The translations under genes and the position numbers were made by a program. From positions 1 to 14,292 of the forward strand of contig JAESQH010000206.1 in NCBI GenBank assembly GCA_016765235.1: 14,292 bases of DNA, written 5' to 3'. Under the pieces are notes generated by a model. It searched no databases and had not been told where the DNA came from. It saw only the letters and a list, made by a program, of their open reading frames with translations. Positions 1 to 6,973 of the stretch are shown one piece after another. How positions within the stretch are numbered: position 1 is the stretch's first letter; every line of letters starts with the position of its first letter. This DNA is from Paracoccaceae bacterium. GTDB taxonomy: Bacteria > Pseudomonadota > Alphaproteobacteria > Rhodobacterales > Rhodobacteraceae.

Positions 1-702
1 CTCGATCCTTCTCGCAAAGGGCAAAGCCCCACTACCGGTGGCGCGCCGCTGTCCGAGCTGTTGCCGCTAGTTTTTCTGGTCATCCTGCTTCCTGCCGTTG
101 GCTGGTCACTGTCTCTTGTGTTGGATATTGCCCTGCTCAAGGCGCTGCTGTTGTTGTTGCCGTTCATGTCGCTGGTATGGATTACACTCCAGCAGCAGGG
201 CGATGGCCTTTGGCCGCGCCTGAGGGGGATGTGGCAACACTTGAGAACTAGCATCCTACCGGCCATGCCGCAGATGCGAACGGAACTTGCTATCTTTGCT
301 GGTTCTGCTTCCTTGGGGGTATTGCTTGTGCCGCTGCTTGACGTGGAATGGTTTGGGACTCTGATCGCGCAAACCGGCATGTCAAGCGGGCAGGTGCTGA
401 CCTCGGGCATGTGGATTATTGTCTTGTCTGCGATCGTTGGGGTCAGTCCGCTTATATCCGTGCTGGTTATTATCGAAATCCTGCCAAAGCTGACCGGGCT
501 GGAAATTGCACCGTTGGCCATTGCCATTATGGCCGCTGGCGCATGGTCGGTTTCAATCAATATTGCCCCCTTTGCGACACCAGTGCGCGTTACGGCGCAG
601 GCGGTCATGCGCGATCCGGCCCTGATCGGGCTGAAATGGAATGCTGTTTATAGCCTGATTATTGCCGCACTTCTTTCAACGGGTCTGCTGGTGTTTGGCT
701 GA
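1..702 (+). CDS. Multi-pass membrane protein, probable transporter, C-terminal part (5' end outside window)
   Basis: The frame is open from base 1 to the TGA at 700-702 (233 codons visible), so the true start lies upstream. A short hydrophilic stretch rich in Gly, Pro and Ser precedes about six hydrophobic segments: roughly residues 19-40, 42-62, 95-115, 122-150, 160-182 and 210-233. The loop after the fifth segment contains an APFATPV stretch and the protein ends in the membrane (LLVFG). The pattern of long Leu/Val/Ile helices and the polar Ser/Asn/Pro-containing fifth helix resembles secondary-transporter permeases, but I recognise no family signature, so substrate and family stay open. The next coding material, a LysR remnant, follows in the same frame directly after the stop. 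Membrane location is well supported; transport function is inference. Confidence 0.75.
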   Translation, partial: LDPSRKGQSPTTGGAPLSELLPLVFLVILLPAVGWSLSLVLDIALLKALLLLLPFMSLVWITLQQQGDGLWPRLRGMWQHLRTSILPAMPQMRTELAIFAGSASLGVLLVPLLDVEWFGTLIAQTGMSSGQVLTSGMWIIVLSAIVGVSPLISVLVIIEILPKLTGLEIAPLAIAIMAAGAWSVSINIAPFATPVRVTAQAVMRDPALIGLKWNAVYSLIIAALLSTGLLVFG

Positions 703-723
703 ACGACATTCCGGATAAGCTGC

Positions 724-1626
724 CTGTTACTGCTACCGGAAAATATTGACGGCAAGACTAGGCAGGCTCCTGGATCACTTCGAAGCGCTGCCGAGCAGCT
801 TAACATCACCCCATCTGCCCTTAATCGACGCATTCAAGGGATAGAAGCCGAGCTGGGCGTCGAAATATTCGAGCGGCACCCATCGGGTTTACGTCCAAAT
901 ATCGCCGGTGAAATACTGCTGAAGTACATCCGCGACCAAATCGCCGACATGGACCGAGTAAAATCCCGCATCGCCGATTTGTCAGGCATGCGGGCCGGCC
1001 ACATCAACATCGCGACAACCCGCGAGGCCGTGCAGTTTTTTCTGCCTGAGATGATCAAAGACCACCTCGCAGAATTCCCCGCCGTGACCTTCGGCGTCAA
1101 TCTGCACGAACGCGGCGAAGCCGAGGCCTCGCTATTGGACAACACCAACGATATCGCCATCGTGTTTGAGCCTATCCGCCTAAAAGAGCTGGAAATTACC
1201 TATACCGGCGCCCAGCAGGTTTTTTGCATCATGTCCGCACAACACCCGCTGGCAGGGAGGAAGATCCTGAAGATTTACGATTGCGTCGACTTTCCACTAC
1301 TACTTCCGAAACACCCAGAGGGCATCCGGCGAATGCTCGACGCGGCGGCTGACAAGGTTGGAATAACGCTAGAGCCAGCGCTGGAATCCAACAGCCTCGA
1401 CCTGCTACGTCTGATGTCACAAGATAGCGAGGCAATTAGTTTCTGTCTTGGCATCAACCTCAGACCGGACTTGGAGAGTGACCGCCTCGTCCCGGTACCA
1501 CTGGATTTGCGCGGAATTCCGGCCGGAATTTTGGTGGCAGGTTACCTGCGTGGGCGCACGCTACCCGTCGCGGCTGCGAGATTTTTAGAGTGTGTGAACA
1601 AAAAACTTTCGTTGCAATTTACGTAA
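724..1626 (+). pseudogene. LysR-family transcriptional regulator with damaged 5' end
   Basis: The protein has a LysR winged-helix segment (SLRSAAEQLNI-TPSALNRRIQ-GIEAELG, about bases 775-860) followed by a normal effector-binding domain to the TAA at 1624-1626. The effector domain contains the usual GHINIATT start of the first lobe, a central P-ALESNSLDLLR segment and a C-terminal LRGIPAGILVAGY strand. LysR proteins have a first helix of about 15 residues before the SL-AAE helix, starting with Met. Here the frame runs back only 25 codons to the previous gene's stop at 702 and contains no ATG, GTG or TTG, and the residues there do not look like a LysR first helix. The first in-frame ATG is at 949, after the whole DNA-binding domain. 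A CTG start at 724 would give 300 residues, the normal family length, but with the wrong sequence and no good ribosome site. I read this as a regulator broken at its 5' end. Its target is unknown; it could once have served the genes on either side. Confidence 0.65.
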
Positions 1627-1670
1627 GGTAAACCCCCATTTTTAATCTAAGGGATTCACACACCTTTTAG

Positions 1671-1874
1671 GGCATCACCGCAAACGATTGCGTTGAACTG
1701 CTGGAGGCCGTTTCCGAGTGTGATTGGGCCGGGCTTCTTGGGGAATTGCCAAACTGGGAGGGTGGGATGAAGGCACAGAGCTTACCTTCAATTTTGGCTG
1801 TTAACTTTGCTAAATTCACCTCCCTCGATAACCGGGGGAGGTGTGGAAAACCTGATGCGCGCGCTTTCTTATAG
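1671..1874 (+). other. Unassigned open frame, possible gene remnant
   Basis: The 298 bases between the LysR stop and the riboswitch hold no clear gene. One frame, between a TAG at 1668-1670 and a TAG at 1872-1874, reads 67 codons with plausible composition (for example CVELLEAVSECDWAGLLGEL) but has no ATG near its beginning. The first ATG, at 1767, lies right behind a purine-rich GGGAGGGTGGG and would encode only 35 residues. I recognise no family. It may be the tail of a decayed gene, a short peptide or chance. Confidence 0.2.
1817..1843 (+). other. Strong inverted repeat (hairpin) upstream of the riboswitch
   Basis: CACCTCCC at 1817-1824 is perfectly complementary to GGGAGGTG at 1836-1843, and the stem can extend by one G-U and one C-G pair to about 10 bp around a 7-base loop. 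No T-run follows on the plus strand; on the minus strand it is followed by only a few mixed bases, so an intrinsic terminator is not well supported. It lies inside the unassigned open frame. Confidence 0.4.
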
Positions 1875-1928
1875 GGCACGGCGTCCATTGACAGTCGCGA
1901 CTAATAACACGTACGGTGAGTGTAGTTT

Positions 1929-2114
1929 CAGGTTCCTGTTGGGTTCACACAGAATCTCACAGGTTAAACGGGAAGCCGGTGCGTGTTTCGCACAATTCCG
2001 GCACTGCCCCCGCAACGGTAAGTGTGTTGCGATGAGCCAAATGCCACTGCGCAATTGCGCGGGAAGGTGGTTCATCCGGCCAGTTGGCCCCACACAAGTC
2101 CGGATACCGGCCCG
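1929..2114 (+). promoter_or_regulatory. Cobalamin (B12) riboswitch
   Basis: The conserved blocks of the cobalamin riboswitch occur in order with normal spacing: TTAAACGGGAAGCCGGTG at 1964-1981; CACTGCCCCCGCAACGGTAA from 2002; GCCACTG at 2043-2049 with GGGAAGGTGG at 2061-2070; and the B12 box AGTCCGGATACCGGCC at 2097-2112. The element lies in the leader of the CbiM-type gene at 2229, on the same strand, as expected for repression of cobalt uptake by adenosylcobalamin. The expression platform between 2115 and 2228 is not obvious. A 5-6 bp stem pairs 2136-2141 with 2161-2166, with TTTTT at 2177-2181 about 10 bases later, and a second small hairpin (2187-2205) ends 10 bases before the ribosome site. 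Translational control looks more likely than termination, but this is inference. TTGACA at 1888-1893 could be a -35 element; I see no good -10 at the right spacing. Confidence 0.93.
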
Positions 2115-2228
2115 AAGCTATCGTGTTGGCATTGCGGCGGGCTATGCCGGGGTTTCCCTATCCGCCCGATGTCCAATTTTTGACGCTCGCACGGGGTTAG
2201 TGCGGCGAAACATTGAGAGGATACTAAT

Positions 2229-2909
2229 ATGCATATCGAACCAGGCATCGTTCAGGGCGCTAAAATAGCGTTAAGTGTTGTCACCGCGGCTGGGTCGCTG
2301 GCCTTCACAGCAAAGCTTGCCTTTGACGCCATTAAAACCAGCGGTTTGGCCTTACTTGCCACGCGCAGCATCATAACAACCGTTTTGGTGTTCTGCTTCT
2401 TTGAAGTTCTACCCCACCATCCCGTCGGCGTGTCCGAGGTCCACTTGATTCTAGGATCGACCCTGTTCTTGTTGTTTGGCGCACCCGCAGCAATGATAGG
2501 TCTGGCGGCTGGTCTCTTGCTTCAAGGGGCATTATTTGCGCCACTGGACTTGCCACAATACGGCATTAACGTAACGACGCTTTTGGTCCCTTTATACGGC
2601 ATGAACTTGTTGGCCAAGCGGATCATTCCGACCAATACCGCCTATAAAGACATTACCTATAAACAGGCGCTAGCGCTTTCGACAGTGTTTCAAGGCGGGA
2701 TTGTTTCATGGGTTGGTTTTTGGGCGTTATATGGTCAGGGGTTAGGGACCGCGAACCTGACGCAAGTCGCCGTTTTCGGATCTGCATATATGTTGATCGT
2801 TATTCTGGAGCCGTTGGTAGACTTAGGGGTTCTGGTTATAGCCAAAAACTTGCACCGCTTTAAGGTCAGTGAGTTGTTCGTGACACGGATGTACACTGCG
2901 GTTGCCTAA
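2229..2909 (+). CDS. cbiM: CbiM-type cobalt ECF transporter membrane subunit
   Basis: The protein (226 residues) begins MHIEPG, the N-terminal signature of the CbiM/NikM family, where the free amino terminus and His2 help bind the Co or Ni ion. The rest is hydrophobic with about six to seven membrane segments, and residues 61-75 carry a Pro/His-rich PHHPVGVSEVH stretch typical of these proteins. The ATG is preceded by GAGAGGA (2215-2221) at 7 bases, which settles the start. The upstream cobalamin riboswitch supports a role in cobalt supply for B12 synthesis: the cell would take up cobalt when cobalamin is low. No energising subunits (CbiN/CbtB, CbiQ, CbiO) follow; a transposon end begins 5 bp after the stop. 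Partners may lie elsewhere, or the operon may have been separated from them by the insertion. Cobalt rather than nickel specificity is inferred from the riboswitch. Confidence 0.85.
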   Translation: MHIEPGIVQGAKIALSVVTAAGSLAFTAKLAFDAIKTSGLALLATRSIITTVLVFCFFEVLPHHPVGVSEVHLILGSTLFLLFGAPAAMIGLAAGLLLQGALFAPLDLPQYGINVTTLLVPLYGMNLLAKRIIPTNTAYKDITYKQALALSTVFQGGIVSWVGFWALYGQGLGTANLTQVAVFGSAYMLIVILEPLVDLGVLVIAKNLHRFKVSELFVTRMYTAVA

Positions 2910-2911
2910 AT

Positions 2912-3003
2912 AAGTGTCGCTGTGCCCTTAATTATGACCCAAAAACACATTTGTGCCCTTAATTGTGACTTATCCACAAGTTTGGGTCACAATTAAAGGC
3001 ACA
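2912..3003. repeat. Transposon left end with three transposase-binding repeats
   Basis: Three copies of an about 18-bp unit are visible: L1 2921-2938 (TGTGCCCTTAATTATGAC), L2 2952-2969 (same orientation, one base different) and L3 2986-3003 (opposite orientation, GTCACAATTAAAGGCACA). L1 is preceded by the terminal TGTCGC. In the Tn7/Tn5053 class such repeats are bound by the DDE transposase (TnsB/TniA); that they do so here is inferred from family knowledge. Spaced repeats on this end and packed repeats on the other mirror the asymmetric ends of Tn7. Confidence 0.85.
2970..2978 (+). promoter_or_regulatory. DnaA-box consensus in left transposon end
   Basis: TTATCCACA, the perfect consensus nonamer bound by DnaA, lies between repeats L2 and L3. 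A second copy lies in the right end. The match is direct; binding and purpose are inference. Confidence 0.4.
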
Positions 3004-3012
3004 AGGCACCGC

Positions 3013-3966
3013 TCAATGTGCGTTCAGAATCTCGTCAGCACGCCTAAGGAGCTTTTTGCGATCTGTGCCTGGACCAAGTTCAGCGATTGCTTGGAGTGAG
3101 GCGCGATCGTATTTGGTTTTTGACCTGGAAATGGGGATCGACGAAAGATCCTCCAAATGTCTCGCGCCAAACGTTTTGGAGTTAACAAACTTCTCTGCCT
3201 TGCTACCAAGATTGAAAAATTTTTGCCTTCGCAAACGTTTGTTTTCAAAGTTCCGATAAATACGTTTTCGAGTGGTAAACGATGAATTTGCAATCATCCA
3301 CGCGGCTTTTGCGAGAGGATAGTTTTGTGCTTTCGAGATGGCAGCAAGGCAGAACAACCGGTCGTAATAATTCCCCGAAAAAAGAACAGAGGCCGGACTG
3401 TGAATACAAAGATAGGAGGCGGAAAACCGGAGGGCAATTTGCACCCGCCGCAGGCCCTTCGTGTTGTTCGTTTGTGCTGCCCGGGCCAGTACTTTAGCCC
3501 CCTGCCCGGCTTTCTGGATCAATTTCTTAGTAACAGGCTCTTTGACCGCCCGGCCTAGATAGAGCGGCATAAGCTGGCCATCACATCTGTTATAATAAAG
3601 GCTCCAGGCAAAGCGCCAGTGGCGAAGTTCAAAACCTTCGACACCTGGTGAGACTCGGCAAGCGGGGCAATACTGAAACGGCTGCATTGCAATGAACGGT
3701 GTTGTGTTATCGGCGGGTTTATACAGCGCCATCTCCCGAATATGCTTCGTCTGGATACGGCCGACCAAAGCGAGCGTCTTCGCCCAGACAATTGGTAAAT
3801 CCTGATCTAGCGCTGAATTCGAAACATCCGGTATACCCACGTGCTGCAGCAACTCCCGTACATCGCAATAGTTGGCAGATGCCAGCCGCCCAACCCAGCT
3901 GGACAGCAGTTCATCAGGCAACGGTGGAATGGTTTTGGGGAAAGGGCGCAGATTACCCAGGGTCAA
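3013..3966 (-). CDS. tniQ: TniQ-family transposition targeting protein
   Basis: The 317-residue protein opens with the TniQ motif PPLPDELLSSWVGRLA (residues 14-29) and has the YCPAC zinc-ribbon half at 99-103 followed by HWRFAWSLYYNRC (116-128). TniQ/TnsD proteins choose the target site and connect the AAA ATPase to it. The family zinc site is normally CxxC...CxxH; after Cys128 the sequence reads DGQLMPL where a His is expected, as if two or so residues were deleted, so the site may be damaged. The start is a TTG at 3966, since an in-frame TGA sits immediately upstream and no ATG is available; there is no strong ribosome site. The gene lies 44 bp after tniB on the same strand and ends at the left transposon end. 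It is shorter than Tn5053 TniQ (about 400 residues). The reading frame itself is otherwise open. Confidence 0.83.
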   Translation of the reverse strand: MTLGNLRPFPKTIPPLPDELLSSWVGRLASANYCDVRELLQHVGIPDVSNSALDQDLPIVWAKTLALVGRIQTKHIREMALYKPADNTTPFIAMQPFQYCPACRVSPGVEGFELRHWRFAWSLYYNRCDGQLMPLYLGRAVKEPVTKKLIQKAGQGAKVLARAAQTNNTKGLRRVQIALRFSASYLCIHSPASVLFSGNYYDRLFCLAAISKAQNYPLAKAAWMIANSSFTTRKRIYRNFENKRLRRQKFFNLGSKAEKFVNSKTFGARHLEDLSSIPISRSKTKYDRASLQAIAELGPGTDRKKLLRRADEILNAH

Positions 3967-4010
3967 AAATCAGCCGGATGAAGTCGGTGTTCGACCCAGG
4001 AATGGCGGGA

Positions 4011-4720
4011 TCAGGTTGGCTGCCAGTTAAGGATATCATCGTCAGTAATTTGCTCCTCACCGGTTTCAATTGCTTCAACAGCAAGCGCCTTGATCATTGT
4101 AAATATTCGAGACGTCACCCCACCGGTGATATTTAGAATGCGACGCAGCGAACTTATCCTCAAGTTGGACGCATTTTTAAGCTGCATTGCGGTTATCAAA
4201 GTTTGAATAAGACGGGAAAACTCGGCATCGTCCTCCCAGATTGGCAGGAGGTGTTCATCCATCCTGCGAGCCAGCTGAACATCACCGCGAAGCGCGTCTA
4301 CCGCCTCATTTACGCCAAAACAAACCAACGATACGCCCAGATCATTTGCAATGAAGCGTAACATATTGAGGAAGCGCCGCTGCTCCCGGTAAGTGCCCGA
4401 CAGCAGGTTGTGAACTTCATCAATAATGATCATCCGCAGCCCGAGATCACGAAGATAATTCAGCACTCTAACCTCTAACTCCGCAATCGTATGGCTACGC
4501 GCAACAGGTGCGCCGATCGCGGCCAGAATATGCAGGTAGAAACGCCGCTCATCAGGAGCTGGCGGGGCTTGTAACAACAATAAACCAACAGACCGGGCAT
4601 ACGCGCCTGCCGTGGCGCCTCCATCAGTGCATTCAGACGACGCAGAACCATCTCTGCACGTCCAAATCCAATCCAGCTATCGGCATTAATTCTTGTTATA
4701 CGGGGGTTTACTGTTATCAA
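4011..4720 (-). pseudogene. tniB: TniB transposition ATPase, Walker A lost by frame-shifting deletion
   Basis: Two frames together make a TniB protein. The N-terminal part (from about 4720, probably a TTG start overlapping the end of tniA) reads SWIGFGRAEMVLRRLNAL...ARMPGLLVY, which in TniB is followed at once by the P-loop GDxNNGKT. Here the next recognisable residues, in a different frame from about 4580, are LLLQAPPAPDERRFYLHIL, which in TniB lie some 30-35 residues after the P-loop. The Walker A region is therefore missing and the frame is broken at about 4570-4590. The rest is well kept: Walker B (RMIIIDEVHNLL), sensor region (VSLVCFGVNEA), RR-D finger region and C-terminal lid, to a TGA at 4011. 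TniB/TnsC ATPases bridge transposase and target; without ATP binding this copy should be dead. Any protein made from 4580 would be 189 residues. Confidence 0.88.
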
Positions 4721-6348
4721 TTTCTTCGACCTCGAATGTTGGCATATCTTTGTTGCTCGTATCAATCGCAAACATCCTATTCGGATTTGGGGATTCATTT
4801 GAAGCAGGTATTTTGTGGTCCCGAGTTTGCAGTTCTCTCTCCATTTTCGCCGCGCGGGTTAACTGTTTTGAACGCTCCACCACGCGACGCTGTTCCAAAA
4901 CACAGGCAAATAAATTGGCTTCGTTCGATGCCTTCCCGCTTTCATTTAATGCCTTGCTTGCTTCCCGATGTTCCCACAACGAAATCTTCGGACGCTGCAA
5001 ATCCCGGTAACGTGCTTCAATCAACCGGTCGTCAGGACACTTGATCCAGATCTTTGATAAATCACGCGGGTCATATTTGACGCCCACATTACCCTTTGTC
5101 CTACCTATTAGGGACCCGAATGCATCCGACCAATAACCAATATTGAACAAATGCACACCATCACGCCAGACCTTACGCTCCACGCCCGGGTAAAAACTGA
5201 CCCTGAACGCTTCTGCATCATTAGGACGTCGTATGCCGCCTCGCTCTCTAGGTCTTCCCACTTGGACAATGGCGTTTGATTTATACCCCGATGTTTCGTG
5301 CCGTGATAGCGGCAGACTTCTAGTGCTAGCCAATCCTCAAACTCAGCCAGAGTCATTACCGCCTTATCCATACTGTCATATTCGCCACTAGCCTTTGGCG
5401 ATGCTTCGGTCGTTCCGGGTAGTAAATGCACCGCACCCATTTTGGTGCCAATCAGCCGTTCAATATGCCCCCATAATGCGGACGGCCGGGTGGGCGGAAA
5501 TCCAGCTCAATACCCCATTCGGCGCAGGCTTGCGAAAAAGCGCGAGAATGAAATTCCTTTGCATTATCGACATGGATTTTGTGAGGCAATCCCCGGGATG
5601 GCCAAGCTCCATATCCGGGTTCGCCCGAGGTGAAGTGGCTCTTATCCATCGTTGCATGCTCGAGACAAAGCGCCACTGAAAGGGTAGAGGGCGCATCGAA
5701 AGTAACATAGATCCCGGTAACAACGCGTGTTGCAACATCGATTGCGAACGTTACCCACGGACGACGAAAGGCCTCTCTGTCAATGCTGTCGACCAGAATT
5801 ATGTCTGCAAGAGTGTGATCGACCTGAACAATTTCTAGAGGCAAATCTGCAGTGAACTCCCCCGCAATTGCCGAGAATTGTTCGCGCGCCGCTTTTGGGC
5901 CCTGCCGCTTGCGAACGACTTTCCGTTGATCTATTGCATCTAGGCGGGCTTTAATCGTTCGCCGTGTTGGGGCCTTGAGTCCGCTATCCAGGCATTCCAA
6001 CCGGATTTCCTGTACAATCCCTGAAAGGCTTGGTCGCTCCTGAACCAGAAACCTGTCCTGTAAATTTGCATCGATAATAGCTTCAACATCCGGGTTCAGC
6101 CGCCCGCCACCTTTTTTTGGTCCGCGTCCAAGCGGTTCCAGAGCGCTAGCCCGACCATCTCCCTCTTTCAGGCGATGAAACATGCGCTTGGCAGTGCTCA
6201 AACTAACACCCATCGTCTCAGCTGCATGGGCCAATTCTGTTGTCAAAGGTGGCTGGTCAGCTTTTCTATACATCAACGGTCGAAGTATATTGGCATGCTC
6301 AATCGCCAAAGTACGCTGGTCATCCGTTTTGTCGATACTGTTGCCCAT
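4686..6348 (-). pseudogene. tniA: TniA DDE transposase with two frameshifts
   Basis: Three consecutive frames give one TniA/TnsB-type Mu-family transposase of about 554 residues, the usual length. From the ATG at 6348 (GGAA about 8 bases upstream; a longer start at 6399 would read through the end repeats) come a helix-turn-helix (TTELAHAAETMGVSLSTAKRMFHRL, about 36-60) and an rve/DDE core with D177 (VQVDHTL) and D261 (HVDNAKEF). The catalytic Glu (HIERLIG) follows 35 residues after D261, but a lost G in the run at 5468-5472 puts it out of frame and gives a stop. The frame resumes as GTKMGAVHLLPGT... and shifts again near 5241-5250, in an AG-repeat (TAGAGAGC), before the Mu C-terminal beta-barrel part (AEAFRVSFYPGVERK...) that ends at 4686. 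The end overlaps the start of tniB. Each shift could be repaired by a one- or two-base change, so the decay looks recent. Confidence 0.88.
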
Positions 6349-6382
6349 AAATGTTTCCAAAACTCCGAAGCTTACCCAAAAG

Positions 6383-6391
6383 TTATCCACA
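6383..6391 (+). promoter_or_regulatory. DnaA-box consensus in right transposon end, upstream of tniA
   Basis: TTATCCACA sits 35 bp upstream of the tniA ATG, read from the minus strand as TGTGGATAA. On that strand GATAAC could act as a -10 box, with TTGTTG 17 bases earlier as a poor -35, so the box would overlap a tniA promoter. The nonamer match is direct; the rest is inference. Confidence 0.4.
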
Positions 6392-6457
6392 AGACACATC
6401 AGGTCAACAACTAGGACACAAGTTCACAATTAAGGGTACAGGGTCATAACTAAACCA

Positions 6458-6477
6458 CTACCGGCTGACGCCGGTAG
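6458..6477. repeat. IS right-end hairpin
   Basis: CTACCGGC (6458-6465) pairs perfectly with GCCGGTAG (6470-6477) around a TGAC loop, 8 bases from the inferred element end. It overlaps the last codons and stop of tnpA. Such hairpins are the TnpA recognition structure in this family. Confidence 0.8.
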
Positions 6478-6877
6478 GTTTCCTCTTGGAGTGTAGCTCC
6501 AAATACTGAAGTATGACATCGTCGGTGACATTTCCTGACGTGGTGGAAAAATATCCACGGGCCCAAAATCGCCTACCCCAGTACCGCTTGCGCAATTCAG
6601 GATATTCCATCTGGATTTTACGCGACGCCCGCCCCTTGATCCGCTGCATCACCGTCGAGAGTGCCAGTTGCGGCGGGATCGACACAAACATATGCACATG
6701 GTCGCTCGACAGGACACCTTTCTCGATACGCACGCCCAATTCAGCGCATGTCTGGCGGATAATCTCGCGCAAACGCTCCCGCATTTCGCCCTGCAAGACC
6801 TTGTAACGATACTTCGTCACCCAAACGATGTGGTAACGGTGGTAATATTTGGTATGACTACCAGTACAATAGATCAT
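6458..6877 (-). CDS. tnpA: IS200/IS605-family Y1 transposase TnpA
   Basis: 139 residues, normal for the family. The HUH motif is H60-V-H62 (SSDHVHMFVSIPP) and the catalytic tyrosine is probably Y125 in VILQYLELH; the preceding RGYFSTTSGNVTDD block is typical. The enzyme cuts and rejoins single-stranded DNA at end hairpins without making target duplications. All expected motifs are intact, so this copy may be active, unlike the host transposon. The ATG at 6877 is preceded by AGGGAGAAGG at 3 bases, but this site and the start codon are buried in a 25-bp hairpin, suggesting strong translational self-repression. The last codons overlap the right-end hairpin, and the gene stops 8 bases before the element's end. 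Confidence 0.92.
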   Translation of the reverse strand: MIYCTGSHTKYYHRYHIVWVTKYRYKVLQGEMRERLREIIRQTCAELGVRIEKGVLSSDHVHMFVSIPPQLALSTVMQRIKGRASRKIQMEYPELRKRYWGRRFWARGYFSTTSGNVTDDVILQYLELHSKRKPTGVSR

Positions 6878-6939
6878 GAACCTTCTCCCTATTTTTGGCT
6901 TTCACCCAAGGGCGAGCCAAAAATAGGGAGAAGGTTCAT
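6876..6939 (-). promoter_or_regulatory. 25-bp perfect hairpin covering tnpA ribosome site and start
   Basis: Bases 6876-6900 are exactly complementary to 6915-6939 around a 14-base loop. In the tnpA mRNA the 3' arm contains the ribosome site AGGGAGAAGG and the first two bases of the start codon. In characterised IS200 elements a similar leader stem-loop blocks outside transcription and hides the ribosome site; this one fits that role but is unusually long and perfect. Confidence 0.85.
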
Positions 6940-6960
6940 CAGGATTTAGCTGAAGCTGAC

Positions 6961-6973
6961 CGGCTGGAAGCCG
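6961..6973. repeat. IS left-end hairpin
   Basis: CGGCT (6961-6965) and AGCCG (6969-6973) form a short stem with a 3-base loop about 26 bases from the inferred left end. The preceding bases make ACCGGCTG, which is also in the right-end hairpin. Confidence 0.6.

Noticed and set aside
1902..1907. TAATAA as -10 box for the TTGACA at 1888-1893
   Set aside because: The spacer would be only 8 bases, too short for a sigma-70 promoter.
3699..4136. 145-codon plus-strand frame across the tniQ/tniB junction
   Set aside because: It is antisense to recognisable TniQ and TniB coding sequence and its translation shows no family features.
6360..6399. Earlier ATG for tniA at 6399
   Set aside because: It lacks a ribosome site and would translate the repeat-containing transposon end; the ATG at 6348 has GGAA upstream and gives the normal protein length.
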